DNA of 64,000 nt from DATMRF01 sp035566435. GTDB taxonomy: Bacteria; Verrucomicrobiota; Verrucomicrobiia; Limisphaerales; UBA8199. Position 1 is the first letter of the stretch. Every line of letters starts with the position of its first letter. The notes beneath the pieces are model-generated. The model was not told the DNA's origin. It saw only the letters and a list, made by a program, of their open reading frames with translations, and made no database searches. Shown piece after piece: positions 16,882-26,746 of this stretch. Location of the stretch: contig DATMRF010000103.1 in NCBI GenBank assembly GCA_035566435.1, forward strand, positions 14,707 to 78,706. Reading direction: 5' to 3'. Position numbers and translations under genes: made by a program.

Positions 16882-18336
16882 CTACCTTTTCAAGCGGGAA
16901 GTTTGGCCCTTTTGCGGGGACCCCTTTGTTGCAGGGTCAGGAAACGCGAAAAAGCGCCGCGCGTTTTGATAGCAGATGTTGCGAATCATCGGCCCAAGCA
17001 GCGCCTCATCATCCGGCAACTCGCCGTTCTCGACGTCCCGGCCAATCAGATTGCATAGTACGCGGCGGAAGTACTCGTGGCGCGGGTACGACATAAACGA
17101 GCGCGAGTCAGTAATCATGCCGACGAAACGTGACAGCAGGCCAAGGTTCGACAGTGCGTTTAGCTGCCACTCCATGCCTTCTTTTTGGTCCAGGAACCAC
17201 CAGCCTGAGCCCCACTGCACTTTGCCGGGAACGGTTCCATCCTGAAAATTGCCGATCATCGTCCCGAAAACGTAATTGTCCGCCGGATTGACGTTGTAAA
17301 TGATCGTCTTGGGCAGGCAGTTGTCCTCATCGAGGCGGTTCAGGTACGCGCTGAGCGCGCTGGCTTGCGGAAAGTCGCCAACCGAGTCAAACCCGGTGTC
17401 CGGCCCCAACTTCGTCAACAGCCTCGTGTTGTTGTTGCGCAGCGCGCCAAGGTGCAACTGCTTGACCCAGCCTTTCTCGGCATCGAGATGGCCAAAGAAC
17501 AGCATCATGAAACTGGCAAACTGGATTTGGTCGAGCGGCGACACCTGCCGCCCAGCACGGGCTTTGGCGAAGATCGCCGCCGTCGCTTTCTCCGTCGGAA
17601 AGTCGGCAAAGCAGTAGTTCAGGCCATGGTCGGACAGGCGGGCACCCTGGGCGTGAAAAAAATCATGGCGGCGGCGCAGGGCCTTCAGAAAGGTGTCAAA
17701 GTTGCGGATATCAACATCAGCGGCTTCCGCCAACCGCTCGAGCCACTGGTTGAAAAGGTTGGGTTGGTGCACTCCCAGCGCCTTGTCGGGCCGGAACGCC
17801 GGCAGCACGCGGGTGACCAGGCCGGAGGCGGCCAGCGCCTGGTGCGGTTTCAAATCATCGACTGGGTCGTCAGTGGTGCACAGGTGGGTGACCTTGAATT
17901 TTTTTAAGATGCCCTGGGTGGTAAACGCCGGCGTCGCCAACAGGGCATTGGCCTGCTTCCAAATCCGCACCGCGCTGTCCTCGTCCAGCAACTCATCCAC
18001 GCCAAAGTACCGTTTAAGCTCCAGGTGTGTCCAATGATAGAGCGGGTTGCGCAACGTACGCGGCACCGTGGCCGCCCAAGCACGGAATTTTTCGAACGGC
18101 GCGGCATCACCCGTGACGAAGCGCTCGGGGACGCCGTTGGCCCGCATCGCGCGCCATTTATAGTGGTCGCCTTCCAGCCAGATTTCGAAGAGGTCGTTGA
18201 ACTGACGGCTTGCCGCAATGTCGCGCGGCGGCAAGTGGCAATGGTAATCAAAGATCGGCTCCGCCTCCGCGTACTGATGGTAAAGCCGGCGTCCGATTCG
18301 GTTCTGAAGCAAAAAATCTTCGTGGATGAATTTCAT
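16882..18336 (-). CDS. uxaC: Glucuronate isomerase (uronate isomerase)
   Basis: Interconverts D-glucuronate with D-fructuronate and D-galacturonate with D-tagaturonate in the cytoplasm. The 484-residue length fits the family. The amidohydrolase-like metal site is visible in FDYHCHLPPRDIA (His32, His34 region), and the family patterns CTTDDPVDDL, VLPAFRPDKA, YNVNPADNYVFGTMIGNFQDG and GMITDSRSFMSYPRHEYFRRVLCNLIG are all present. It starts four bases after the stop of the tagaturonate epimerase gene, so the pair forms a hexuronate operon. Confidence 0.96.
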   Translation of the reverse strand: MKFIHEDFLLQNRIGRRLYHQYAEAEPIFDYHCHLPPRDIAASRQFNDLFEIWLEGDHYKWRAMRANGVPERFVTGDAAPFEKFRAWAATVPRTLRNPLYHWTHLELKRYFGVDELLDEDSAVRIWKQANALLATPAFTTQGILKKFKVTHLCTTDDPVDDLKPHQALAASGLVTRVLPAFRPDKALGVHQPNLFNQWLERLAEAADVDIRNFDTFLKALRRRHDFFHAQGARLSDHGLNYCFADFPTEKATAAIFAKARAGRQVSPLDQIQFASFMMLFFGHLDAEKGWVKQLHLGALRNNNTRLLTKLGPDTGFDSVGDFPQASALSAYLNRLDEDNCLPKTIIYNVNPADNYVFGTMIGNFQDGTVPGKVQWGSGWWFLDQKEGMEWQLNALSNLGLLSRFVGMITDSRSFMSYPRHEYFRRVLCNLIGRDVENGELPDDEALLGPMIRNICYQNARRFFAFPDPATKGSPQKGQTSRLKR

Positions 18337-18340
18337 AGGA

Positions 18341-19606
18341 TCAGTCGAGGCCCAGGAATAATGGTTTCAGGTGGCGCTCGAAAAGGTTGGCAGTGACATT
18401 CCTCGCGACAAAAGCCTCGTGCGTCTTGAGCGCTTCCAGGTAACGTTCCCCTTTATGCGCTGCGATTTTGTAACCCACGTGCAGCAGTTGGCGCAGATGG
18501 GGATTATAGTTTTTGTTCTTTTGGTCGTGGCGTAGCGCCGAAACGAATTGCTGGGCATCCCAGCCTTTCGCGATACCGGCCGGCGGGAGCTTGTTGCGGT
18601 CGATATCGATGACCGTCGCATAGGGGGCACAGAGTTCATCAATGTGGTCCAGCGCTTCGAGATAGATTTCCTTCGCCAGGACCAGGCCGCTGCCGCCCGC
18701 CTCGGCGAGGCCAATGATTTCCTCGAGCCAGGTCGTGCCTGCCGTCTTGATGTGCAGCCCGGCCTGGAAGCGTGCCAAAGCCCGTCGGATCGGCGAATAA
18801 ATGGAGAATTTATCGCTGCCGGAATGCACGCTGAGCTTGAGCGTGGCGGGCAAACCGTCTTGCTTTACCGCGTAAGCAATAACCGCCAGGTCTTCGGTGA
18901 ACTCCTTCTCAAATTGCGCAAGGTCGCCGACATAATCGACGCCTTTGTTAAACCGGCCCGTGAACTTGGGCGCGATCGTCTGAACAGGCACACCCTCATC
19001 GGCTAACGCTGCCAGGATGGTCAGCAATTCCAATGGCGTTTGTGGCCGGTCGGTCTCGTCCATGGAAACCTCGGTAATGAATTGGCCCCCGCCTTTCGCT
19101 TTCTCGATGTGACGGTAGATTTTGCCCGCCTCCTGCACGGCGAGCAAATACTTGCCGATGATGCCCTCCACCTGGGCTCGCGTGGTCTGGAAGGGCTGCT
19201 CGATGCCCGGAATGGTGATGCGACCCACCCGTTCTGCGTGTCTTTCCGCAAATGCTTTGATAGCTTTCCCATCCGCCGGCTTGCCGATCCAGTCAGCGAC
19301 GTCGATGGTGTAGAAGTCCGAATACGGCACGAAGCGGTCCACGGTCTCCAGCCGGATATGGTCAGCATCGACGTAATAGGGTTTCTGCCAACGAAGCGCT
19401 TTCGTGGCTGCATCAGCAGCGGCGCGGGTGCTGGCGGGTTCGGAGCCGATAATCAGGTGCTCGCGGTTGGACTTGTTCCAGACCGGGATGACATCGGCGC
19501 CTTTCTCAGCGGACATTACACACGCGCGCAACTGGGCCTGGGCCTGTTGTGCGAATCGATCACCAACTCCGATTGAATACTTCTCTAGTTTCAAAAACTT
19601 AGCCAT
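18341..19606 (-). CDS. uxaE: Tagaturonate/fructuronate epimerase (UxaE family)
   Basis: Joins the galacturonate and glucuronate branches by epimerising D-tagaturonate and D-fructuronate. The 421-residue protein matches the UxaE family through KYSIGVGDRFAQQAQAQLRA at the N-terminus, IAPKFTGRFNKGVDYVGDLAQFEKE, KLSVHSGSDKFSIYSPI (metal and substrate site region) and HIKTAGTTWLEE. The operon with uxaC supports the assignment. No uxaB/uxuB or kdgK is visible, so the rest of the pathway must lie elsewhere. Confidence 0.92.
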   Translation of the reverse strand: MAKFLKLEKYSIGVGDRFAQQAQAQLRACVMSAEKGADVIPVWNKSNREHLIIGSEPASTRAAADAATKALRWQKPYYVDADHIRLETVDRFVPYSDFYTIDVADWIGKPADGKAIKAFAERHAERVGRITIPGIEQPFQTTRAQVEGIIGKYLLAVQEAGKIYRHIEKAKGGGQFITEVSMDETDRPQTPLELLTILAALADEGVPVQTIAPKFTGRFNKGVDYVGDLAQFEKEFTEDLAVIAYAVKQDGLPATLKLSVHSGSDKFSIYSPIRRALARFQAGLHIKTAGTTWLEEIIGLAEAGGSGLVLAKEIYLEALDHIDELCAPYATVIDIDRNKLPPAGIAKGWDAQQFVSALRHDQKNKNYNPHLRQLLHVGYKIAAHKGERYLEALKTHEAFVARNVTANLFERHLKPLFLGLD

Positions 19607-19705
19607 AGAGCGACCACGTTGCCGTCAAGTCGTAATCGTAAACCAAGCGTGCATAAAGGAAACGACTTTCTTGCGCCGCAAAGGCGCGAGGTTAAGAATC
19701 CTTGC

Positions 19706-20278
19706 ATGCTGCTATTCCGCGAAAAGGTGCCCCTTGATTGGCTTCCTAAGGTCCTCGCAGACCTACCGGCGGTGCTGGTGGACCATGCCCACTTGGAGCG
19801 CAAAGCCGCTACCACCGCACTCAATCTGGAAAAGTTTCGCGAGCTGTTTCCACGCGTCGAGGAGCTCAATGCGATCGCTATCGAGGAACTCCAGCACTTC
19901 CAACTGGTGCTGAACCTGTTGAATCAGCGCGCAATTCCTTTCGGCCAACCATATCCCAGCCGCTGGATCAGCGGACTCATGCGCTCCATCCGCAACGGCC
20001 ACCGCGGCCAGGTTGTTGACCATCTCATTTGTTGCAGCCTGATCGAAGGCCGGAGCTGCGAAAAATTCCAAATCCTCGCGGCGGAACTTAAAACGCTAGA
20101 CCTCCCGCTGGCAGAGTTCTACGCCAGCCTGGTTGAATCCGAAGGCAACCACTACGCCACTTATCTGCTCATGGCCAAAGCCATCGACGAGCCGGAGACC
20201 AATCGCCGCCTGGATTATTATCTGGGTCTGGAGGCCAAACTCATCCTGGAGCACAACCCGCAACCGCTGTTGCACTGA
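19706..20278 (+). CDS. miaE: tRNA-(ms2io6A37) hydroxylase, MiaE-like
   Basis: Diiron enzyme that hydroxylates the isopentenyl group of 2-methylthio-N6-isopentenyladenosine at tRNA position 37. From the ATG at 19706 the 190-residue ferritin-like fold shows the expected ligands: Glu31 (HLERKAA), the EELQHF pair (Glu61/His64), Glu114 (LIEGRSCEKF) and ESEGNH (Glu146/His149). An upstream frame to 19619 exists but adds no conserved sequence. Stands alone, divergent from uxaE and convergent with the DUF748 gene. Confidence 0.93.
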   Translation: MLLFREKVPLDWLPKVLADLPAVLVDHAHLERKAATTALNLEKFRELFPRVEELNAIAIEELQHFQLVLNLLNQRAIPFGQPYPSRWISGLMRSIRNGHRGQVVDHLICCSLIEGRSCEKFQILAAELKTLDLPLAEFYASLVESEGNHYATYLLMAKAIDEPETNRRLDYYLGLEAKLILEHNPQPLLH

Positions 20279-20288
20279 GGTTCCGGCC

Positions 20289-23200
20289 TCAACGCAACTG
20301 CAAGTTTACCCGCGTGCCGTTGGTGGTGTAGCTGCCGGCCGTGGCTTGGCTAAGCAACACACGCTCGGCGGCGACGTGGAGTTCCTGCACCAGATTGGTC
20401 TGTACCTGGCGAGCGCGTTCGGCGGCCAGAGTGGCCAGGTCTGAGTCCGAAACCTTAATCTGCCCGAGCAAGCGATGCTCAATTTGCTCGGGCGTTGGCT
20501 TGGCGTCGCCGGCAGCAACCGCGACGGGAATGGCCGGAGCAGCGGACCCGGGTAGAGCGACAGTCTTCACCGCCGCCGGCGCCGGCGCTTCGGACATGAG
20601 ACGGTAAGCCCCTTTCTCCTCGCTGGTCGCGGCGCGGGGAGAGGGACTCGCGAGGGCGAGCGGCGCAGCCGGAGCTGCGCCGGCCGCAGGAGCTGAAGCC
20701 GGAACCACTGGAGCCGGCGGATTGGTCTTCACGAGGTCACGGTAAATGCGCGAGAGGAGGTCGGCGCGCTTTTCGGGCGTCAGAACGACATCCGCCGGTT
20801 TCGTTTTCTCCCGCGCGGAAGCGCGCAGCGAGCGCCAGTAGTCCTGGTGAAGCTCGGCCTCGAGCTTCGCCCGGCGCAACGCCTCGCCATCCCGCCCGGG
20901 CTCCACGTTGCCCTCGATCTCGAGCTGCAACTCCGGCCTGGCCTCCAATGCCTTGGCCACGTTCGCCAGCTTTTCACGCGCGGCGGCATCCAGCTCTGCC
21001 GAGCCGGGGGCAAATTCCTGGAATTGCATTTCCTCGCCGGCCTTGCCGCCGCCGACCAGGCTGCCGAGCAAGGCGAACGGGGAGGTGATCGCCTTGACGA
21101 ACACGTTGCCGATCACGTGCCAGATGACTTTGCCAAAACGAAACTGCGGGTCGTCGAGGTTGCCTTCGACCGGCACATCGATTTCGATCTTGCCCTGACG
21201 GTCTTTGAGGAGGGCAATGGCCAGCTTCACGGGCATATGGGTGGCGTCGGGGCTGGCCACCTTGTCGCCCAGGGTGACCTGGTCCAGGACGATCAGATTG
21301 CGGCCCTTCAACTGGCTCGCGCTAATCGTGTAATCCACATTCACGTTCAGCTCGCCGCGTTTGAGGCGGTAGCCGAGGAATTTGCCGGAATACGGGTCGG
21401 CGGGATTTAACTTCACGTTCTTGACGCTCAGCTTGGCCTCGGTGGCCTGCTTGGCGCGCAATGGGTTTAGCTGGCCGGTGATCTCGATCAGCCCGGTGCC
21501 CCCGGCCAGGGTTTCGAGGTGCACCTGGGCGCGCCGCATTTCCTCGGTGGACAGGTCCTTGATCGTGCCATGAACTTTTTGCAGGGAAGCGCGGGCGACC
21601 GGAGTCACCGAGCGATCCACGAACTGCAGTTCCCCGTTTTCGATGGTGACGGTGTTGACGTCAACTTTGGGCAGGCCGGCGGCGGGGTTATTGGTCTCCA
21701 AGCCGAGCAACGTTTTGACCTGCGCGAAGGCCCGCTTGATGGCGCTGCCGCCCGAACCGGCCGGCGGCCCGGCTGCTGGCGGCGCCGCGTTGGTGGTGGC
21801 CGCCAAATCGGCGGCATTAGTCCGCAGCACTCCCATCACGTTGAGCGTGCGGTTGGTTTCCATCACCACCAGCCCGGCCAGATCTTTCAGCGTGACGTTG
21901 GTGACCGTCACGGCGGCCGGGTTCAGATTTGCGGCGATTCCGTCGAACCGCAGCGAGCTCCACTTGAGCAAGTCCTCGCTCGATTCGCTCCCGACGAGAT
22001 TCAAATCATCAAGAGCCGCGTTGCCGGTGTAAGTGACTGCAGGTATCCCGCCGGGCTCAGTCCGGAGGCGAATGACGCCATCGAGGCCGATTTTGCTGCC
22101 GAGCACATAGACATTGACGAACGAGTCAAGGTACGGGCTGAGAGGCGCCAATTCGAGCTGGTTAACCTGCAGATCCAAATCGGCGTTGAGCGGGTTCAGC
22201 GCCGCCACCAGTTTTGTTTTCACCGTCCCGTTGGTGTTCCAGCGCAACGAGAGGTCCGCGACCATGTTCGTGTCAGGCCGGTTTGACAGGTTTCTGGCGG
22301 CAACGTTGATTTGGTCGACGCGCAGGTTGACCGGCCGGTCGAGCGAATCATCCCGCAGCGTGACCGCGCAATCCTGCGCGTCAACCGAGCGCACCGTGCC
22401 CGTGGCGAGGTTGGTGCTGCTGAGCAATCGCGCGAATACATTCGTTACCGAACTCAACAGCACCAGGATGCCACCGGGCGCGCTTTGATTCGGGTTTGGC
22501 TGGGCGGCCTCGACCACGTTGAACTGCGCGCCCTTGTTGCGAACTACCCGCAGGTCGGCCCCGCGGACGGACACTGCTCCAACTTCGACGCGCCGCGACA
22601 GCAAATCGCCGCTGACCCCGCTCACCGAAAACTCGGGCAGTTCGAGCAGATTCTCCGCGATCCCCGCGGCGCCGAGCTTGAACGAGCGCAGCGCAAATGA
22701 AGCATTTGACACGGCGGCGACGATTCCCGCCTGGGACTGCTCGAAATGATAGGCCGTGTGGAATCCGGCCACCCCGTCGCGGATCTCGAACCGGACGAAG
22801 TCCTCGTAAAGCGGCGCGAACTTGTTTAGGGTGACATTCTCGACGGACAGCTCTCCGGCCGCGCGAATCGGGTCCAGGGAGAACTCCCCGTTCCAGGAGA
22901 AGGTCTCTCCGGTATCGGTCGAGCCGGTGAACAGGTGCGGGTTGCGGCTTTCGGGGTCGGTGTGGAAGTCCGTCAGCGCGATTTTCACCGGACCGATGAC
23001 GCGATGAAACGGCTGTTTTGGCGTCAGGTCCGTAGCGGAGAGGCGAGCACCCTCCACACGCAACAGGCGGACGCGCCCCGCCGGCGGCCGGCTGGGCGCG
23101 GCCTTTTTGGGAGGCGCATTGGTCCCGGCATGGGCCGCGAGGATGTCGGAGATGTTCAGCGAATAGTCTTTGTTCACCTGCAGGCGAGCGTACGGGTTGA

Positions 23201-23537
23201 CCAGGGCGATTTCATCGAACACCCACGGGTGCCCGAAAAACGAGGCGAGCTGGAGGTTGGCGTAGAATTCGTCCCAGGCGAACAACGTTTCGTTGTCGCG
23301 GTCCTTGATTTTCAGGCCGCGAATGGTGAGGGACATCGCGTAAGGATTCAGCCGTACCTTTTCAATCGTGGCCTCGCGGTGCAATTCCTTGCCGAGTTGC
23401 TTGATCGCCAGCGCCCGGATGATGAGCGGCAGGATCAGGAATCCAAAGATCGTGTAGAAAACAATCAGCCCTGCGCCCCACAACAACCACTTTCGAGCTC
23501 GGGAGGAGCGCGCTTTCGCCGGTGTCACTGGTTTCAT
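20289..23537 (-). CDS. Large AsmA-like envelope protein (DUF748)
   Basis: A 1082-residue protein with a basic N-terminus and one membrane anchor (about residues 17-42), followed by an extended periplasmic part. The start of the DUF748 domain is recognisable in ATIEKVRLNPYAMSLTIRGLKIKDRD, and a second block in YSGKFLGYRLKRGELNVNVDYTISASQLKGRN and IDVPVEGNLDDPQFRFGKVIWHVI. Near residues 860-920 an OmpA-like stretch (EFAPGSAELDAAAREKLANVAKALEA) suggests peptidoglycan contact. AsmA-like proteins form bridges that carry lipid between membranes, so an envelope role is likely; the cargo is unknown. Ala/Pro linkers are found near 980-1040. Confidence 0.85.
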   Translation of the reverse strand: MKPVTPAKARSSRARKWLLWGAGLIVFYTIFGFLILPLIIRALAIKQLGKELHREATIEKVRLNPYAMSLTIRGLKIKDRDNETLFAWDEFYANLQLASFFGHPWVFDEIALVNPYARLQVNKDYSLNISDILAAHAGTNAPPKKAAPSRPPAGRVRLLRVEGARLSATDLTPKQPFHRVIGPVKIALTDFHTDPESRNPHLFTGSTDTGETFSWNGEFSLDPIRAAGELSVENVTLNKFAPLYEDFVRFEIRDGVAGFHTAYHFEQSQAGIVAAVSNASFALRSFKLGAAGIAENLLELPEFSVSGVSGDLLSRRVEVGAVSVRGADLRVVRNKGAQFNVVEAAQPNPNQSAPGGILVLLSSVTNVFARLLSSTNLATGTVRSVDAQDCAVTLRDDSLDRPVNLRVDQINVAARNLSNRPDTNMVADLSLRWNTNGTVKTKLVAALNPLNADLDLQVNQLELAPLSPYLDSFVNVYVLGSKIGLDGVIRLRTEPGGIPAVTYTGNAALDDLNLVGSESSEDLLKWSSLRFDGIAANLNPAAVTVTNVTLKDLAGLVVMETNRTLNVMGVLRTNAADLAATTNAAPPAAGPPAGSGGSAIKRAFAQVKTLLGLETNNPAAGLPKVDVNTVTIENGELQFVDRSVTPVARASLQKVHGTIKDLSTEEMRRAQVHLETLAGGTGLIEITGQLNPLRAKQATEAKLSVKNVKLNPADPYSGKFLGYRLKRGELNVNVDYTISASQLKGRNLIVLDQVTLGDKVASPDATHMPVKLAIALLKDRQGKIEIDVPVEGNLDDPQFRFGKVIWHVIGNVFVKAITSPFALLGSLVGGGKAGEEMQFQEFAPGSAELDAAAREKLANVAKALEARPELQLEIEGNVEPGRDGEALRRAKLEAELHQDYWRSLRASAREKTKPADVVLTPEKRADLLSRIYRDLVKTNPPAPVVPASAPAAGAAPAAPLALASPSPRAATSEEKGAYRLMSEAPAPAAVKTVALPGSAAPAIPVAVAAGDAKPTPEQIEHRLLGQIKVSDSDLATLAAERARQVQTNLVQELHVAAERVLLSQATAGSYTTNGTRVNLQLR

Positions 23538-23619
23538 GATGCGAACCTCAAACGGCAGCCGCCGCGTTCCCGAACGTCGCGACCGCTGTCATAGCGAAAA
23601 CTACCACACTTTCAATGCG

Positions 23620-25020
23620 CTAGGAAGGCGTCCCGTTCGACTTCGGCTGCTCGGGGGAGCCGTCCAGCAGACCGTATTGCTTGAGCTTGTATTGAAGAGC
23701 TCGGCGGCTGATACCCAGCGCTTTGGCGGCTTCTTCGCGGTTGCTCGTGACGTGGGTCAGGGTCTGGCGGATAAGCAGTTTTTCCACCTCCGCCAAGGCA
23801 GTGCCTGGGCGGACAGTAAAGGTCGTGGTCTTGCGGTCGTAATCGCGTAAAAAATCAGGGAGGTCGGGGACATCAACCACGGCCTCGCGGCAGGTAATCA
23901 CGAGGCGCTCGATGGTGTTGCGCAACTGCCGGACATTACCGGGCCACGGAAAACGCTGGCACACTTGGAGCGCATCGGGGGACATCCGTTTGCGGCGGCG
24001 CTTATGTTTGGCGGTAAAATTCTCAAAGAACCGCTCAATCAACAGCGGGATGTCTTCCGCCCGCTCGCGCAAGGGCGGCATAAGAATCGGGACAATTTGC
24101 AGGCGGTAAAACAGGTCCTCACGGAATTTTCCCGAGCTGACACTTTCCTGAAGTTTTTTGTTGGTGGCCGCAATGACGCGCACGTTGACGCGGATCAACT
24201 CGGAGCCGCCGACCATCCGGAAGGCGCTGTCCTCAAGCACTCGCAGCAGGTCGCCCTGCCCCTTGGGCGACAGGTCGCCGATCTCGTCCAGGAACAGTGT
24301 GCCGCCGTCGGCAAGCTGGAAGCGGCCCGGCTTGTTGGCAACCGCCCCGGTGAAGGCTCCCTTGGCGTGACCGAAGAGCTCGGCTTCGAGCAATTGCTCG
24401 GCGAGAGCGGCGCAGTTGACGGAAATGAACGCGCATTCGCGGCGCGAGCTTTGCAGGTGGATGGCCCGGGCGACGATCTCCTTGCCTGTCCCGCTCTCGC
24501 CTTCGATGAGGACGGTGACATCACTGCTGGCCACTTCCTGGATGAGGCGCGCGACCGCGCGCATCGGTTCGCTCTCGCCCACCAGCAGGCCGGGGTCGGC
24601 GCTGGTCTGCAGGCGCAGCCGCAGTTCGTTGTTCTCGGCGACGACTGCCTGGAATTCAAGGGCCTTTTGCACCAGCACGCGAAGCCGCTTCATGTCGAGC
24701 GGCTTGGGCAGGTAATCGTAAGCGCCCTGTTTCATGGCCTCGACCGCGCTTTCGACGGTGCCATAGGCGGTCATGAGGATAAACAGCGTGTCGCGGTTAT
24801 GGGCGCGCACTTGGGCGAGCAACTCTATGCCGCTCAGGCCGGGCATTTTGATGTCCGAAATGACAAGGTTATAGAGGCGCTGCTGCGCATGCCGCAGACC
24901 GGCAGCGGCGTCGGTCGCGGCATCCACGGCATAGCCTTCGCGCCGCAAGGCCTCCTGGATGCCGGCGCAGAGACCTTGTTCGTCATCGACCACCAGAATT
25001 TTAACCTTTGCCTTATTCAT
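23620..25020 (-). CDS. Sigma-54-dependent response regulator (NtrC/ZraR type)
   Basis: Activates sigma-54 promoters when phosphorylated. Receiver domain: residues 7-120 with Asp56 in LVISDIKMPG. AAA+ domain: Walker A GESGTGKE, the sigma-54 contact loop GAFTGA (in FGHAKGAFTGAVANKPGRF), Walker B GGTLFLDEIGDL, and an intact arginine-rich sensor region. C-terminal Fis-type HTH: SNREEAAKALGISRRALQYKLKQYGL. The usual LQ..LLRVLQE helix reads GQGDLLRVLED. Lies 123 bases downstream of a histidine kinase on the same strand, which is probably its partner. Target genes not identifiable here. Confidence 0.95.
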   Translation of the reverse strand: MNKAKVKILVVDDEQGLCAGIQEALRREGYAVDAATDAAAGLRHAQQRLYNLVISDIKMPGLSGIELLAQVRAHNRDTLFILMTAYGTVESAVEAMKQGAYDYLPKPLDMKRLRVLVQKALEFQAVVAENNELRLRLQTSADPGLLVGESEPMRAVARLIQEVASSDVTVLIEGESGTGKEIVARAIHLQSSRRECAFISVNCAALAEQLLEAELFGHAKGAFTGAVANKPGRFQLADGGTLFLDEIGDLSPKGQGDLLRVLEDSAFRMVGGSELIRVNVRVIAATNKKLQESVSSGKFREDLFYRLQIVPILMPPLRERAEDIPLLIERFFENFTAKHKRRRKRMSPDALQVCQRFPWPGNVRQLRNTIERLVITCREAVVDVPDLPDFLRDYDRKTTTFTVRPGTALAEVEKLLIRQTLTHVTSNREEAAKALGISRRALQYKLKQYGLLDGSPEQPKSNGTPS

Positions 25021-25143
25021 CCGGCAGAATATGCAAACCCATCACCAGACAAAATCATTGGTGACAAAATCATGGCAAGACTATTGCCGTTGCGACGCGC
25101 GAGGTTACGGCGTGGTGATATAGCAGGATCACAATTCCGACGT

Positions 25144-25971
25144 TCATGACTCAGCAGACGGGCCTGTAACAAACGCCCGTTCGGCGGGCCCCAACGGCAA
25201 CGTCACGGTGAAAACCGCGCCACCGGCAGGCCCGTTTTGCGCCTTCAACGTACCGCCATGGGCCGTGATGATTTGTTGCGCGATCCAGAGCCCCAGGCCG
25301 CTCCCTTCTGCCTTGGTCGTAAAATAGGGGTCGAAGATGGGTGCCAGCGACTCGCGAGGTATGCCGGGTCCGTTGTCGCGTACCGACAATGTGAGGCTGC
25401 TCCCGGCGACCGCGCCACTGACTTCGATGCGCCCTTCGCGCTGCACCGCCTGAATGGCATTGATCACCAGGTTCATGAGTGCCTGGGTCAGTCGCACCGG
25501 GTCGGCCTGGATCGGTGGCACCGGATCGGGAAGGCAGGTGGCAATTCCGATAGCTCGCGCCGCCGCCTCAGGGCGCAACAGGTCACAGACATGGTTGATG
25601 ATTTTGGAGATTTCGACGGGCTCGAGTTCCAGGGCTGACGGCCCCGCCAGCCGTAAAAAGTGGTCCACAATACTCTCCAACCGATGCAACTCGCCATGGA
25701 TGATCTCAAGGCGCGAGCCCAACTGCTCCCTCATCTGCGGCGCGAGCGTGCCAAGGTCTTCTTCGAGCAATTGGACGTGGATGTCAAGCGAGCTGAGCGG
25801 GTTACGGATTTCATGGGCCAGGCGCGCGAGCAAACGCTCGAGCAAGTCCCGCTTTTCCGCTAAAGTCGAATGTGCCGCGTCCTGACCCAGCGCTTGTGCC
25901 AAAATATTTTCCACTGGCGAACAGGATACGGGAAGCACGGGTGGTTGCCAACGGCGTTCGTTCGGTGGCAA
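25144..25971 (-). CDS. Cytoplasmic sensor histidine kinase
   Basis: A 275-residue kinase with no membrane segment and almost no sensor domain. The HisKA box is LLARLAHEIRNPLSSLDIHVQ (His53), and the HATPase domain shows the N box LMNLVINAIQAVQ, G1 VRDNGPGIP, F box IFDPYFTTKAEGSGLGL and a G2 region. The ATG at 25971 or a GTG at 25914 (VENILAQAL) could be the start; the shorter form removes a Pro-rich leader. Upstream partner of the NtrC-type regulator. Without a sensor domain the signal must come from another protein or an adaptor. Confidence 0.9.
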   Translation of the reverse strand: MPPNERRWQPPVLPVSCSPVENILAQALGQDAAHSTLAEKRDLLERLLARLAHEIRNPLSSLDIHVQLLEEDLGTLAPQMREQLGSRLEIIHGELHRLESIVDHFLRLAGPSALELEPVEISKIINHVCDLLRPEAAARAIGIATCLPDPVPPIQADPVRLTQALMNLVINAIQAVQREGRIEVSGAVAGSSLTLSVRDNGPGIPRESLAPIFDPYFTTKAEGSGLGLWIAQQIITAHGGTLKAQNGPAGGAVFTVTLPLGPAERAFVTGPSAES

Positions 25972-26013
25972 TTTTTGTTGCTAATTCGGCCGGGCCAATT
26001 TCTAAATATCGTC

Positions 26014-26730
26014 ATGCAAATTCGCTACTTTACTGGATCAGCAATCGCCCTGCTGCTTGCGGTCTCCGCTGCTGCTTACGGGGCAACCCCCAATCAACTC
26101 ACCGAGGACGAAAGAGCCGCCGGCTGGAAACTGCTCTTTGACGGCCAAACCACAAAAGGTTGGCATAGCTTCAAGAAGCAGACTTTCCCCGCCCATGGCT
26201 GGGTGGTTGAGGACGGATGGTTCCATTGCCTCGGGGAGCGCGGCGGGGATTTGCTCAGCGACGGCTTGTACGACCAGTTCGAACTCGAGTGGGAATGGAA
26301 GCTCGAACCCAAGGGCAACAGCGGCTTGAAGTATTTCGTCCTCGACTCCCGCAGCTCCGCCATTGGACACGAATATCAAATGCTGGATGACGACCTGAAT
26401 CCCGACGGCAAACTCGCCGACGGTAAGCGGATCACCGCCTCGTTCTACGACGTGCTGAAGCCGACGGTTAAACCCCCGACCCGCGCCATGGGAGAGGTGA
26501 ACCAATCCCGCATCGTTGTCAAAGGCAACCATGTCGAGCATTGGCTGAACGGGGTAAAGGTGTTGGAATATGAGTGCGGAAGCTCAGAGCTGAAAGCAGC
26601 GGTGGCCGCGAGCAAGTTCAAAACGACAGCGGGGTTCGGCGACCGTGTTAAAGGCCACATCCTGTTGCAGGACCACGAAAGCCAGGTCTGGTTCCGGAGC
26701 ATCAAACTGCGTGATTTGGCTGCAGGGTGA
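26014..26730 (+). CDS. Secreted DUF1080 (3-keto-disaccharide hydrolase-like) protein
   Basis: From the ATG at 26014 a signal peptide (about residues 1-23, ending AAAYG) precedes one concanavalin-like DUF1080 domain. The family pattern GWKLLFDGQTTKGWHSFK, GNSGLKYFVLDS, HEYQMLDDD and HVEHWLNGVKVLEYE is present. DUF1080 proteins in Planctomycetota and Verrucomicrobiota are annotated as 3-keto-glycoside hydrolases that often act with Gfo/Idh/MocA oxidoreductases; one such oxidoreductase lies 3 kb downstream. Substrate not known. Confidence 0.88.
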   Translation: MQIRYFTGSAIALLLAVSAAAYGATPNQLTEDERAAGWKLLFDGQTTKGWHSFKKQTFPAHGWVVEDGWFHCLGERGGDLLSDGLYDQFELEWEWKLEPKGNSGLKYFVLDSRSSAIGHEYQMLDDDLNPDGKLADGKRITASFYDVLKPTVKPPTRAMGEVNQSRIVVKGNHVEHWLNGVKVLEYECGSSELKAAVAASKFKTTAGFGDRVKGHILLQDHESQVWFRSIKLRDLAAG

Positions 26731-26746
26731 CTCGGGTTACCTCAGA

